DNA from: Deltaproteobacteria bacterium | Lineage (GTDB): Bacteria > Desulfobacterota > Desulfobulbia > Desulfobulbales > Desulfocapsaceae | Length of the DNA: 5,522 nucleotides | Reading direction: 5' to 3' | Assembly: GCA_021779275.1 (NCBI GenBank) | Contig: JAJYAX010000127.1 | Coordinates: 1 to 5,522, forward strand | Part shown: positions 1 to 5,522 of the stretch, piece after piece | Layout: every line of letters begins with the position of its first letter | How positions within the stretch are numbered: the first letter of the stretch is position 1 | Translations under genes and position numbers: made by a program | The notes under the pieces: model-generated | Database searches by the model: none | Told to the model about the DNA's origin: nothing | What the model saw: only the letters and a program-made list of their open reading frames with translations

Positions 1-350
1 TCCCGGCCCAGATACCGGCCGATTAAAAAGGCGGCGGCGGCCCCCAGCATGGCCCCCAGCCAGACGTAGGCAAAGCCCCGATAGGGCCCGAAGACTGCTG
101 CGCCGACGGCGGTAAGCAGTGTTCCCGGAATAAAGAGACAGACGCCTGCGGCATAGAAAAGGATAAAGGCCGCCGGCGCCCAGATACCGGTCGTCTCCAA
201 CAGGGCCTTGATCCGCGCCGGGGTCAGATGGTCCCGTATCGGGGTCAAGCGGACCACGGCAATGGCCGCGACGATGAAAACCACCAGCGCCGCCGCCTTG
301 AGGGCTCCCCCCCTTCCCTTGTTCTTCTTCCGATCAGTCTCTCCAGCCAT
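1..350 (-). CDS. TVP38/TMEM64 family (DedA superfamily) membrane protein, N-terminal part, cut by window edge
   Basis: This frame is absent from a list of complete ORFs because it runs off the left edge; I translated 116 residues. Visible features are a Lys/Arg-rich cytoplasmic N-terminus (residues 1-18), a first membrane helix (about 19-35), a short amphipathic linker, then a second hydrophobic block (about 57-87) with the motif LFIPGTLLTAVGAAVFGPYRG (split here as LFIPGTLLT and AVGAAVFGPYRG). A Gly/Ala-rich helix follows, ending in IGRYLGR (110-116). The G-x-x-FG-x-x-x-G block followed by the GRxLGR ending is typical of the TVP38/TMEM64 (SNARE-associated) domain. Known members are inner-membrane proteins of the DedA superfamily linked to lipid scrambling or transport; the substrate here cannot be told. 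The start is secure: a GAGGA ribosome site lies about 7 nt upstream, and an in-frame TGA stands one codon before the ATG. It is divergent from the cytochrome c3 gene, and nothing links them functionally. The C-terminal part lies outside the window. Confidence 0.85.
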   Translation of the reverse strand, partial: MAGETDRKKNKGRGGALKAAALVVFIVAAIAVVRLTPIRDHLTPARIKALLETTGIWAPAAFILFYAAGVCLFIPGTLLTAVGAAVFGPYRGFAYVWLGAMLGAAAAFLIGRYLGR

Positions 351-745
351 GTATCATCCTCGATCATCACGCTTTTTTGCAGACATCCGGGAACACCCTT
401 ATCTCGCCAGGGTCTCTGTTTCCTCTCAACCAAGATGGCAGCTTATCATTATTTTACAGGGAACCGAAACAAAAAAGGCCATCCCGTTCCTCGGCATCAC
501 CGCCGTTGGCATCGAGACAGCCATACCATAAAAAGACCTTGACAAGATAACTGACATGGTCACATAATCGAGTCATTCTTCTTCCTTTACCGACTGAACC
601 CGCAGAAATTCACCTGCTCCTTCTACGGCCAGGTTCAAGAAACAAGGGATCAAGCCTGGATTGATGGATTCACTGAGAATTCCGGACCTTCACCACTCCG
701 GGATTACGGCAAACCAGCATGTATTCAACCTAAGGAGGCAAACTC
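351..745. other. Divergent intergenic region of 395 bp, no convincing gene
   Basis: The reading frames crossing this stretch are short, lack ribosome sites or overlap the N-terminus of the TVP38-like gene, and their translations resemble no family I recognise. It holds a sigma70-type promoter for the rightward cytochrome gene (described separately). A weak hairpin lies at 681-702 (six pairs, one of them G-T, around a 10-nt loop). The AAGGAGG ribosome site at 732-738 lies 7 nt before the c3 ATG. For the leftward gene I see only an AT-rich patch near 446-460 (minus-strand TAAAAT, 5 of 6 to a -10 box) without a good -35 partner. Confidence 0.6.
539..568 (+). promoter_or_regulatory. Predicted sigma70-type promoter for the cytochrome c3 gene
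   Basis: A perfect TTGACA (539-544) is followed after 18 bp by CATAAT (563-568), 5 of 6 to the -10 consensus. Transcription would start near 575 and leave a leader of roughly 170 nt before the ATG at 746. It is the best promoter-like match I found in the window and faces the only rightward gene. The prediction is by consensus only. The long leader leaves room for another promoter or a regulatory element closer to the gene. Confidence 0.55.
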
Positions 746-1204
746 ATGATCAGCAGCAGAACGTTGATTCTTGGAATGGCGCTGACAGCTATCTTGTGGG
801 GCTCTTCCCCTCTCTGCCGGGCCGCGGACATCAACAAGGGTCCAGCGGAGATGGTTCTCCAGACAACCAAGGACAAGGCCTCCGTCCCGAAACCGGCCAA
901 GTTCCCCCATGCAGCTCATCAGGCAGCCTACAAATGTGCTGAATGCCACCATACGAAAAGGGACGGGAAGCAGAGCCCCTATGTCGATGGAATGGCCATC
1001 CAGAAATGTGAAGACTGTCATTTTACCGGATCAGGGATGCCCAGTGAGACCGATGAGGCAAAAGGCACCGTCAAACTCGATACCTTTAAGGATGCAGCCC
1101 ATGCCCGCTGCAGGGTCTGCCATAACAAGATAAAGGAAGAGAAACCCGAACTAAAAGCAAAATGGAAGGGTTGTCTCCCCTGCCATGAGACATCAGGATC
1201 TTGA
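746..1204 (+). CDS. Exported tetraheme cytochrome c3 family protein
   Basis: The protein has 152 residues, with a Sec signal peptide (about 1-26; hydrophobic core LILGMALTAILWG, cleavage near CRA-A). The mature part has four CXXCH heme sites: CAECH (64-68), CEDCH (88-92), CRVCH (122-126) and CLPCH (143-147). Exactly four other histidines exist: H55, H58, H69 and H119. Their arrangement (HxxH before heme 1, and CXXCHH at heme 1) is that of class III cytochrome c3, where they supply the distal ligands, so all four hemes are probably bis-His coordinated. Classical Desulfovibrio c3 uses CX4CH for two hemes; here all four are CXXCH. The known role of the family is a low-potential periplasmic electron carrier between hydrogenases or dehydrogenases and membrane complexes. 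The start is supported by AAGGAGG 7 nt upstream. It is transcribed alone, converging on the MtrA/MtrB-like cluster, for which it is a plausible electron donor (inference). The partner enzymes are not in the window. Confidence 0.93.
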   Translation: MISSRTLILGMALTAILWGSSPLCRAADINKGPAEMVLQTTKDKASVPKPAKFPHAAHQAAYKCAECHHTKRDGKQSPYVDGMAIQKCEDCHFTGSGMPSETDEAKGTVKLDTFKDAAHARCRVCHNKIKEEKPELKAKWKGCLPCHETSGS

Positions 1205-1213
1205 AAGACAACG

Positions 1214-1244
1214 AAAAAGGCGGCTCCGGGGAGCCGCCTTTTTT
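1214..1244. terminator. Bidirectional intrinsic terminator between convergent genes
   Basis: A perfect 9-bp GC-rich stem pairs GGCGGCTCC (1219-1227) with GGAGCCGCC (1230-1238). It is extended by five A-T pairs, because AAAAA (1214-1218) precedes it and TTTTTT (1239-1244) follows it. The A-run and T-run make it work on both strands. It lies 10 nt after the c3 stop and 20 nt beyond the end of the barrel gene, so it should end both the rightward c3 transcript and the leftward cluster transcript. Confidence 0.93.
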
Positions 1245-1263
1245 ATGTTCGGCATGTAATTTC

Positions 1264-3237
1264 CTAGAACTTATAGTCGACAGCTACAAACAAGATCTGG
1301 GCATCATAATTCGGATTTGCGTAGGCACCGCTCAGCAAGGTGTTTGACGAATTCACCAATGAATAATTATCCCATTGACCGCTGTTGTACTTGTAAGACT
1401 GATAGGCGTAGCCAACAGTAAATGTGTATTGGCTTACAGTCGAATATCGTAACCTTATGGAATAGGAATTCAGCCGATAGTCATCCCAGTTAGCCATATC
1501 GGGGTTGGGATCTGCTCCCAGGTAGTACAAACTAAAATCCGCGTCTCCGTTGGAGTTGACGTTGTCATACTGCAATAGAAGACTAAGCGTCTTCGGCATC
1601 AGGTAAATCTCCGACCCTGCCCCCCAGGAATAACTGTTGTCCTTTAATGTCAGGTCCCAGTTGGTTGTCGGGTCAGTGGCATTGGTTCTCTCGAATTGAT
1701 AGGTTTTTTTCAACTCCAGATCGTAATATGCAGTAAGCTTGGCGAATTTCCCGAGAGTATACCCCACATCGAGATTAACCTGATTACTTCTGCTGCTCTT
1801 CAGTCCCAGCACTGTGTCGTTGTAATTTATATCTATGAGCTTATAGCCGACATTAAAATTTAGATTGGCGGTGGGAAAAATGTCTACCGAGGCCTTCAGT
1901 GTATTCTGGATCTTTGGGGCAACATCGTATCTCCAGATATATGCCTCAGCAGCATCAGGACCAGCTGGATCAAAAAACTCATGATCGCCAGACCGCTGCA
2001 GCCACTGGTAGGAGATTTTCGGGGTCATGAACTCGAATCCCCGATATCTAAGTTCCGCAGAAAGTGTATTATCAACGGTCTTAGGAATATCCTCCCGGCC
2101 CTGCCTGTCCATACTCAAGTAGGAATAGCCGGTGTCCAGTTTAAATTTGGCAGGAAGAGTCCAACCAAGGTCGAGACCGGCCTTGTTTTTCTCATAGCCG
2201 TACAGAACGTTCGTTTCTGTAAGTGCCAACTGATCCGATTCGTTTCTCCTTTCATTATAATTATAGTAAATCTTGGAATGAAGGAAGTGGACCGGATTGG
2301 AGATCAAGACAAGGTCGATGTTGTTGGTATCGACCTTGCCGTTGAACACCGGGCCGTATACCGGTGTACTGCCGCCGGTGAGAACACTTTGATCCGACGT
2401 CATCCTGCCGGTTCCCAGATTTGTAGAGAACTGGCTATTGAAAGGCAGCTGTTTGACACTACCCTTGAATGCAACCTTATAGGCCTCATTATCGGGCGGC
2501 AGAGAATAAGAATTCTGATTTATGGTTCCCGGACTGTCCACAATTAACGTTTGATTGTCATTGTTGAATTGACTGTAATACACGCTGATCGCCGCAAAAT
2601 AGGGATTTTTCACGTATCCTGCCATGAAATTCATTGTATTGGTCGTATAGTCGATTGGCTGGGGAACTTCAACCGTAGCCGAAGGACTACTTAAGGACAT
2701 ACCCAGGGGATAGGTACCGGTTTTCTTTTCATTCGGGCTTGAAAATTCGAAGAAAAAAGGTTTCCACCGGTCGACTGAAAACCCCACCTCAACGGCCTCT
2801 CGTTTGGTTGCATAGTCGAAGGGGTGCCAGGTGGACGTCGGAAGAAACGTCCCCGGGGAGGTGAGATGGTTTGTACCGATACCCGAATAAAAGGTTGTAG
2901 CGCCAAGGGTGTAATCATGAGGAATCTCAGAATAATTCAGATACGCCTTGAAATTTCCATACATCCCGCCTTCAAACTCGTACTTTTGGGTATCATAGCC
3001 GATATCGGAGGCCTTTGCCTTCAGGAAATACTCGTCGGTATCATACTTCAGACGCACATTACTGAAGGCTGTATTTTCACTAATATCACGATATTCGAGG
3101 AATTTCGTCTTATTGCCATCGATATTGGTAAACATGAACGACATGCCTACCTCACCGGTAAAGGTAACTTCGGCAGATGCAGGGCAGGCAGGCAGGAAGA
3201 TCATACTGGTACCCGCTATCATCAGTATCTTTTTCAT
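1264..3237 (-). CDS. MtrB/PioB family decaheme-associated outer-membrane beta-barrel protein
   Basis: The protein has 657 residues, close to the usual size of the MtrB/PioB family. A signal peptide (about 1-22) ends ASA-E. The mature chain is rich in Tyr, Asn, Ser, Thr and Gly, with amphipathic alternating segments, and ends VAVDYKF with a C-terminal Phe, as expected for barrels inserted by the Bam machinery. In the known MtrCAB structure the homolog forms a 26-stranded barrel sheathing the decaheme MtrA, letting electrons cross the outer membrane. The only cysteine is C18, inside the signal peptide. The N-terminal CXXC motif described in Shewanella MtrB is therefore missing. The start follows a GGAGG site (3244-3248) that begins immediately after the stop codon of the upstream decaheme gene, only 11 nt away, so the two are almost certainly co-transcribed and perhaps translationally coupled. 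Assignment rests on size, barrel features and the adjacent decaheme partner. The family is secure, but the specific electron acceptor is not. Confidence 0.88.
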   Translation of the reverse strand: MKKILMIAGTSMIFLPACPASAEVTFTGEVGMSFMFTNIDGNKTKFLEYRDISENTAFSNVRLKYDTDEYFLKAKASDIGYDTQKYEFEGGMYGNFKAYLNYSEIPHDYTLGATTFYSGIGTNHLTSPGTFLPTSTWHPFDYATKREAVEVGFSVDRWKPFFFEFSSPNEKKTGTYPLGMSLSSPSATVEVPQPIDYTTNTMNFMAGYVKNPYFAAISVYYSQFNNDNQTLIVDSPGTINQNSYSLPPDNEAYKVAFKGSVKQLPFNSQFSTNLGTGRMTSDQSVLTGGSTPVYGPVFNGKVDTNNIDLVLISNPVHFLHSKIYYNYNERRNESDQLALTETNVLYGYEKNKAGLDLGWTLPAKFKLDTGYSYLSMDRQGREDIPKTVDNTLSAELRYRGFEFMTPKISYQWLQRSGDHEFFDPAGPDAAEAYIWRYDVAPKIQNTLKASVDIFPTANLNFNVGYKLIDINYNDTVLGLKSSRSNQVNLDVGYTLGKFAKLTAYYDLELKKTYQFERTNATDPTTNWDLTLKDNSYSWGAGSEIYLMPKTLSLLLQYDNVNSNGDADFSLYYLGADPNPDMANWDDYRLNSYSIRLRYSTVSQYTFTVGYAYQSYKYNSGQWDNYSLVNSSNTLLSGAYANPNYDAQILFVAVDYKF

Positions 3238-3248
3238 TTCGGACCTCC

Positions 3249-4172
3249 CTATTTCCTAAAGAATCGGTTGGCATCGGCGTTACTGCCGTGAATATTCGAA
3301 TGACAGTTCAGGCATGCCTTTGCGAAGCCATGGCGGTCCGGTGATGAACCTCCGAACATACGAGACGCTGTATACGCAGTCCCGCGATGTCCGTCATTAT
3401 CATGGCAGTTCTGGCAGAGAAACGGCGGATCGCTGGTCAGAAGCTTGGAATGGTTGCTGCCGTGCGGCGTATGACAGTTCAGGCAGTTTTCATCGACGGG
3501 AGGATGCTCTATCATGAAAGGTCCTCTCTTTTCAGCGTGACACTTGTAACAGAGCTCGTTCACCGTATCGGCCTTAAGCTGATTGTCGGCAAAGGTGCCG
3601 TGCACATCATGACAGCTGGTGCATTTGATCAATCCCTCTCTGATCGGATGATGGGACTGCCGGGAGGTCTGCGACCGGACATCCTTATGGCAGTTGAAGC
3701 ACAGGGTCGGCTGTTGCTCCTTCAGCAGCTTTTCCGTCTGATCGTGCGGTGAGTGGCAGTCATTGCAGGCAATGTCTTCGCTCTTATGTTTACTCAGGTT
3801 CCAGTTGGTCAACTGCCGGGTCTCGTCATGGCAGGTCAGACATTTTCCAGACCTTTTCTGCGGATCCACATCCTTATTGAAGGCGAAAATATCGACACCG
3901 CGGCCACCGCCCTTTTCCACATGCTTGGCCCCCGGACCATGGCAGGTCTCGCAGGCATCCTGTGCTCCGGGGCTTTTCACCGATTTCTTGGAATGGAGGG
4001 ATTTGGCGTAGCTCGCATATTGCTTCTCATGACATTCCTTGCAGGTGTCCGCACCGACAAAACCTGTTGTCGCCTCCGGCTCCTTGGTACTGCTTTTATC
4101 GTCCCTGGGCAGGGAGCATGAGAAAAAAATCAGTAAAAGCGGAAATAAAAATAGAACAATATGCTTCTTCAT
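3249..4172 (-). CDS. DmsE/MtrA-type decaheme c-type cytochrome, probable lipoprotein
   Basis: The protein has 307 residues with ten CXXCH sites, starting at residues 44, 74, 111, 136, 158, 184, 208, 230, 253 and 287. Number, spacing and length fit the DmsE/MtrA family. Recognisable family segments include GADTCKECH at heme 1, CETCHGPGAKH at heme 2 and repeated CxxCHxPH or CxxCHxxHG patterns. The family spans the periplasm and the barrel lumen and passes electrons outward as a linear heme wire. The N-terminus is a short hydrophobic segment ending IFFSC-S, with C19 as the likely lipidated cysteine. The -3 Phe departs from the usual Leu, so lipidation is probable rather than certain. Ser at +2 would favour the outer membrane. 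Shewanella MtrA is by contrast soluble. The start has a TGGAGG site 6 nt upstream. It lies 55 nt downstream of the SUMF1-domain gene and 11 nt upstream of the barrel gene, in one direction. No DMSO-reductase subunits are nearby, so DmsE is a family name, not a substrate call. Confidence 0.93.
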   Translation of the reverse strand: MKKHIVLFLFPLLLIFFSCSLPRDDKSSTKEPEATTGFVGADTCKECHEKQYASYAKSLHSKKSVKSPGAQDACETCHGPGAKHVEKGGGRGVDIFAFNKDVDPQKRSGKCLTCHDETRQLTNWNLSKHKSEDIACNDCHSPHDQTEKLLKEQQPTLCFNCHKDVRSQTSRQSHHPIREGLIKCTSCHDVHGTFADNQLKADTVNELCYKCHAEKRGPFMIEHPPVDENCLNCHTPHGSNHSKLLTSDPPFLCQNCHDNDGHRGTAYTASRMFGGSSPDRHGFAKACLNCHSNIHGSNADANRFFRK

Positions 4173-4227
4173 AGAGTGCCTCCAGGAATTTCTTTATTAG
4201 TATCAGCGGGCTTCAGCATGTCTCTTT

Positions 4228-5058
4228 TCATTTAACGGTCTTGACCAGGCGAAAACCGAGGGCATGATGGCCGAAGTCCGGTGAAAGCCCCACGCGATGA
4301 GAGCTTCGTATCCCCAGAGGCCCGTTGCTCCAGCCGCCGCCGCGCATGACGCGATACTCTCCCGACCCTTCATAGACAGGGTTGTCCTTCGGGAGTTTTG
4401 TGTAAGCCTCGCTGTTATAGACATCCTCGCACCATTCCCAGACGTTTCCCAGCATATCGTACAACCCGTAGCCGTTGGGCATGAAGGTCCCCACCGGCGC
4501 AGAGACCACATACCCATCATTGCAGAAGAAGGTCGTCCATTGAGGCCGAAGTTTCTTGGCCGTCAGGTCAGCCACGTTGGCATACTTGCAGGCCTCGTCG
4601 AGATTGTTCCCCCAGAAGCGGCTCGTGATGGTTCCGGCGCGGGCCGCATATTCCCACTCGGCCTCGGTCGGCAGCCGATAGGTCTGCCCGGTTTTCTCCG
4701 AGAGCCATTTGGCAAAGGCAAAGGCATCTTCCCAGGAGACATTGACGACAGGCTGCTTATCCCCGTCCAGCGAGGAACCTTCATTGGCGCCGCTGTTATG
4801 ATGGGGTTTGAACTTTTTGAACTGGCCATTGGTTACTTCATATTTTCCAATGGCGAAGTCGGATACGCATACCTGATGTACGGGTCTCTCGTTGGTATCG
4901 CCATCGCCGACCGAGTCGCCCATTTCAAAGCAGCCGCCCTTCACGGAGACGAACTCCATCCCGGCTGAGGCCTCCGTAGCCGACGCCTCTGCACGAGCCG
5001 CCGCAGGATAAACGAAAAGGAAAAGAATCAGTACCATACCCGGCATTTTGAAAGTCAT
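4228..5058 (-). CDS. Exported SUMF1/formylglycine-generating-enzyme-like domain protein, catalytic cysteines absent
   Basis: The protein has 276 residues. A signal peptide (about 1-23, hydrophobic core VLILFLFVYPAA, cleavage ARA-E) leads into one FGE-sulfatase (SUMF1) domain filling the rest. Hallmarks in order are FVSVKGGCFEMGD (36-48), ERPVHQVCVSDFAIGKYEVT (57-76), PVVNVSWEDA (103-112), RLPTEAEWEYAARAG (128-142), GLYDMLGNVWEWCEDVY (198-214), VMRGGGWS (237-244), IRSSHRVG (250-257) and LGFRLV (267-272). In true FGE the two copper-binding catalytic cysteines lie between the RGGSW and RxxxR regions. Here that stretch (239-257) has no cysteine, so sulfatase-type formylglycine formation is unlikely. 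There is no DinB domain as in EgtB/OvoA. SUMF1-domain proteins such as NirV accompany redox enzymes in other operons, mostly with unknown function. The start has a strong AGGAGG site 6 nt upstream. It is first in the cluster with the decaheme cytochrome and barrel, suggesting a periplasmic accessory role (inference). Confidence 0.9.
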   Translation of the reverse strand: MTFKMPGMVLILFLFVYPAAARAEASATEASAGMEFVSVKGGCFEMGDSVGDGDTNERPVHQVCVSDFAIGKYEVTNGQFKKFKPHHNSGANEGSSLDGDKQPVVNVSWEDAFAFAKWLSEKTGQTYRLPTEAEWEYAARAGTITSRFWGNNLDEACKYANVADLTAKKLRPQWTTFFCNDGYVVSAPVGTFMPNGYGLYDMLGNVWEWCEDVYNSEAYTKLPKDNPVYEGSGEYRVMRGGGWSNGPLGIRSSHRVGLSPDFGHHALGFRLVKTVK

Positions 5059-5402
5059 CCCCCACCTCCTGAATCACATTGGATTATCTGGACTTCTGCC
5101 TGCAGAGACTCGGCTGAAAACGCGCAGCCTCACAAACACTTCTCTGCCAATCTCAGTTAGAGCGTATCTGATGTCTGTCCAAAATTGTGAAATCCCGAAT
5201 TCTTCGCTGACCTCCGACGATCAGGACTGAGGAACATCTGAAGGTCAGGCAAAGACCGGCCGTTTTGGAACCTTGCACTTTAAGAACAAAGGACAATCTC
5301 CTGGTTTTGCTGCGCTGCAGATACAGGAGAAACTGATTATTCAAGCCGGTTTAGGGCCTGTTTACATAGATGCTCAAGGTAAGGACTGTCTGTTGAATCA
5401 TC
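5059..5402. other. Upstream region of the cluster, about 340 bp, no convincing gene
   Basis: It should contain the promoter of the minus-strand cluster, but I found no strong sigma70 or sigma54 match. A minus-strand frame of 63 codons (5344-5153) begins with TTG without a ribosome site and is probably not a gene. Small inverted repeats are visible: GGCTG/CAGCC at 5112-5129 (8-nt loop, inside the likely leader of the SUMF1-domain gene), CTGACCT/AGGTCAG at 5207-5248 (28-nt loop), and the composite hairpin at 5297-5330 listed separately. Confidence 0.5.
5297..5330. repeat. Composite inverted repeat / hairpin of unknown role
   Basis: TCTCCTG (5297-5303) pairs perfectly with CAGGAGA (5324-5330). 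Inside the loop, CTGC (5310-5313) pairs with GCAG (5317-5320) around a GCT loop, giving a two-tier hairpin with an AT-rich internal loop. It lies past the end of a small minus-strand frame entering from the right edge. On that strand it is followed only by a poor T-rich stretch (TTGTCCTTTGTTC), so at best it is a weak terminator. It could equally be a remnant of a dispersed repeat. Confidence 0.4.
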
Positions 5403-5522
5403 TCAACGCACCTTACACTCCGGCACAGTCGAATAGTTTTCAGAGTGAAGAAACGCCCCCGCCAACTCAATCGGGTTGATCCGCCGCAATGCGTTTTTAT
5501 TCATGAACAAAAAAAGAACAAC
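5403..5522 (-). CDS. Possible 3' end (or short ORF) of an unrecognised gene entering from the right edge
   Basis: A minus-strand frame is open from the window edge to a TGA at 5405-5403. If it begins at the ATG at 5504 it encodes 33 residues, starting MNKNALRRINPIELAG and ending STVPECKVR. The frame stays open upstream of that ATG to the edge, so it may instead be the tail of a longer protein. No clear ribosome site precedes the ATG; the preceding bases are a T-run. I do not recognise the sequence, and it has no membrane segment or heme motif. It may be a gene end, a degraded gene or chance. Confidence 0.25.
   Translation of the reverse strand, partial: VVLFLFMNKNALRRINPIELAGAFLHSENYSTVPECKVR

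Noticed and set aside
245..433. Minus-strand frame of 62 codons overlapping the TVP38-like N-terminus
   Set aside because: It is a different frame from the membrane protein, Arg-rich with no family resemblance; the TVP38-like frame has its own ribosome site and an in-frame upstream stop.
1981..2547. Plus-strand open frame of 188 codons opposite the barrel gene
   Set aside because: It is antisense to a well-supported gene with signal peptide and C-terminal Phe; no recognisable domain or ribosome site.
3249..4172. Calling the decaheme gene part of a DMSO respiration operon
   Set aside because: DmsE is a family label only; no DmsA/DmsB-type molybdoenzyme or iron-sulfur subunit is in the window.
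4297..4968. Plus-strand open frame of 223 codons opposite the SUMF1-domain gene
   Set aside because: It lies wholly antisense to a gene with clear domain motifs, its translation is low-complexity (Pro, Gly, Arg, Ile) and no family is recognisable.
4228..5058. Functional sulfatase-maturing formylglycine-generating enzyme
   Set aside because: The catalytic cysteine pair is absent and no sulfatase gene is nearby.
5083..5088. GATAAT on the minus strand as a -10 box for the cluster
   Set aside because: It matches 5 of 6, but there is no -35 hexamer at 16-18 bp and no extended -10 TG; kept only as a possible activator-dependent site.
5133..5155. TTGGCAGAG motif on the minus strand as a sigma54 promoter
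   Set aside because: The GG is present, but the required GC 10 bp downstream is missing (TT instead).
1..5522. CRISPR arrays, tRNA/rRNA genes, insertion sequences
   Set aside because: I saw no regularly spaced direct repeats, tRNA-like cloverleaf or CCA ends, rRNA segments, transposase motifs or terminal inverted repeats.

Overview
The window carries genes for moving electrons across the envelope of an anaerobic, cytochrome-rich Gram-negative bacterium. A four-heme cytochrome c3, a ten-heme MtrA/DmsE-type cytochrome and an MtrB/PioB-type outer-membrane barrel together suggest a metal-reducing, sulfur-reducing or syntrophic member of the Desulfobacterota/Desulfuromonadia or a similar lineage. 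The sequence alone does not fix the taxon. By eye, base composition varies: bases 1-350 are GC-rich, while the barrel gene and the right edge are more AT-rich.

Layout from left to right. Bases 1-350 (minus strand) hold the N-terminal part of a TVP38/TMEM64 (DedA-superfamily) membrane protein cut by the window edge. Bases 351-745 are a divergent intergenic region with a good sigma70-type promoter (539-568) that would give a leader of about 170 nt ahead of an exported tetraheme cytochrome c3 (746-1204, plus strand). A strong bidirectional terminator (1214-1244) separates this gene from a convergent three-gene minus-strand cluster. In transcription order the cluster is an exported SUMF1/FGE-domain protein (5058-4228), a putative decaheme lipoprotein cytochrome (4172-3249) and a large outer-membrane beta-barrel (3237-1264). 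Bases 5059-5522 contain no convincing complete gene, only a composite hairpin (5297-5330) and a short reading frame entering from the right edge.

The working model is as follows. The decaheme cytochrome would sit inside or against the barrel as an MtrAB-like porin-cytochrome conduit. The tetraheme c3 is a plausible periplasmic shuttle bringing electrons from the inner membrane or hydrogenases/dehydrogenases to it. The SUMF1-domain protein is the unusual member. It has the complete fold signature but lacks the catalytic cysteine pair of true formylglycine-generating enzymes, so a structural, binding or maturation role in the same complex is more likely than sulfatase activation. No large cell-surface cytochrome (MtrC/OmcA type) and no DMSO-reductase subunits are visible in the window.
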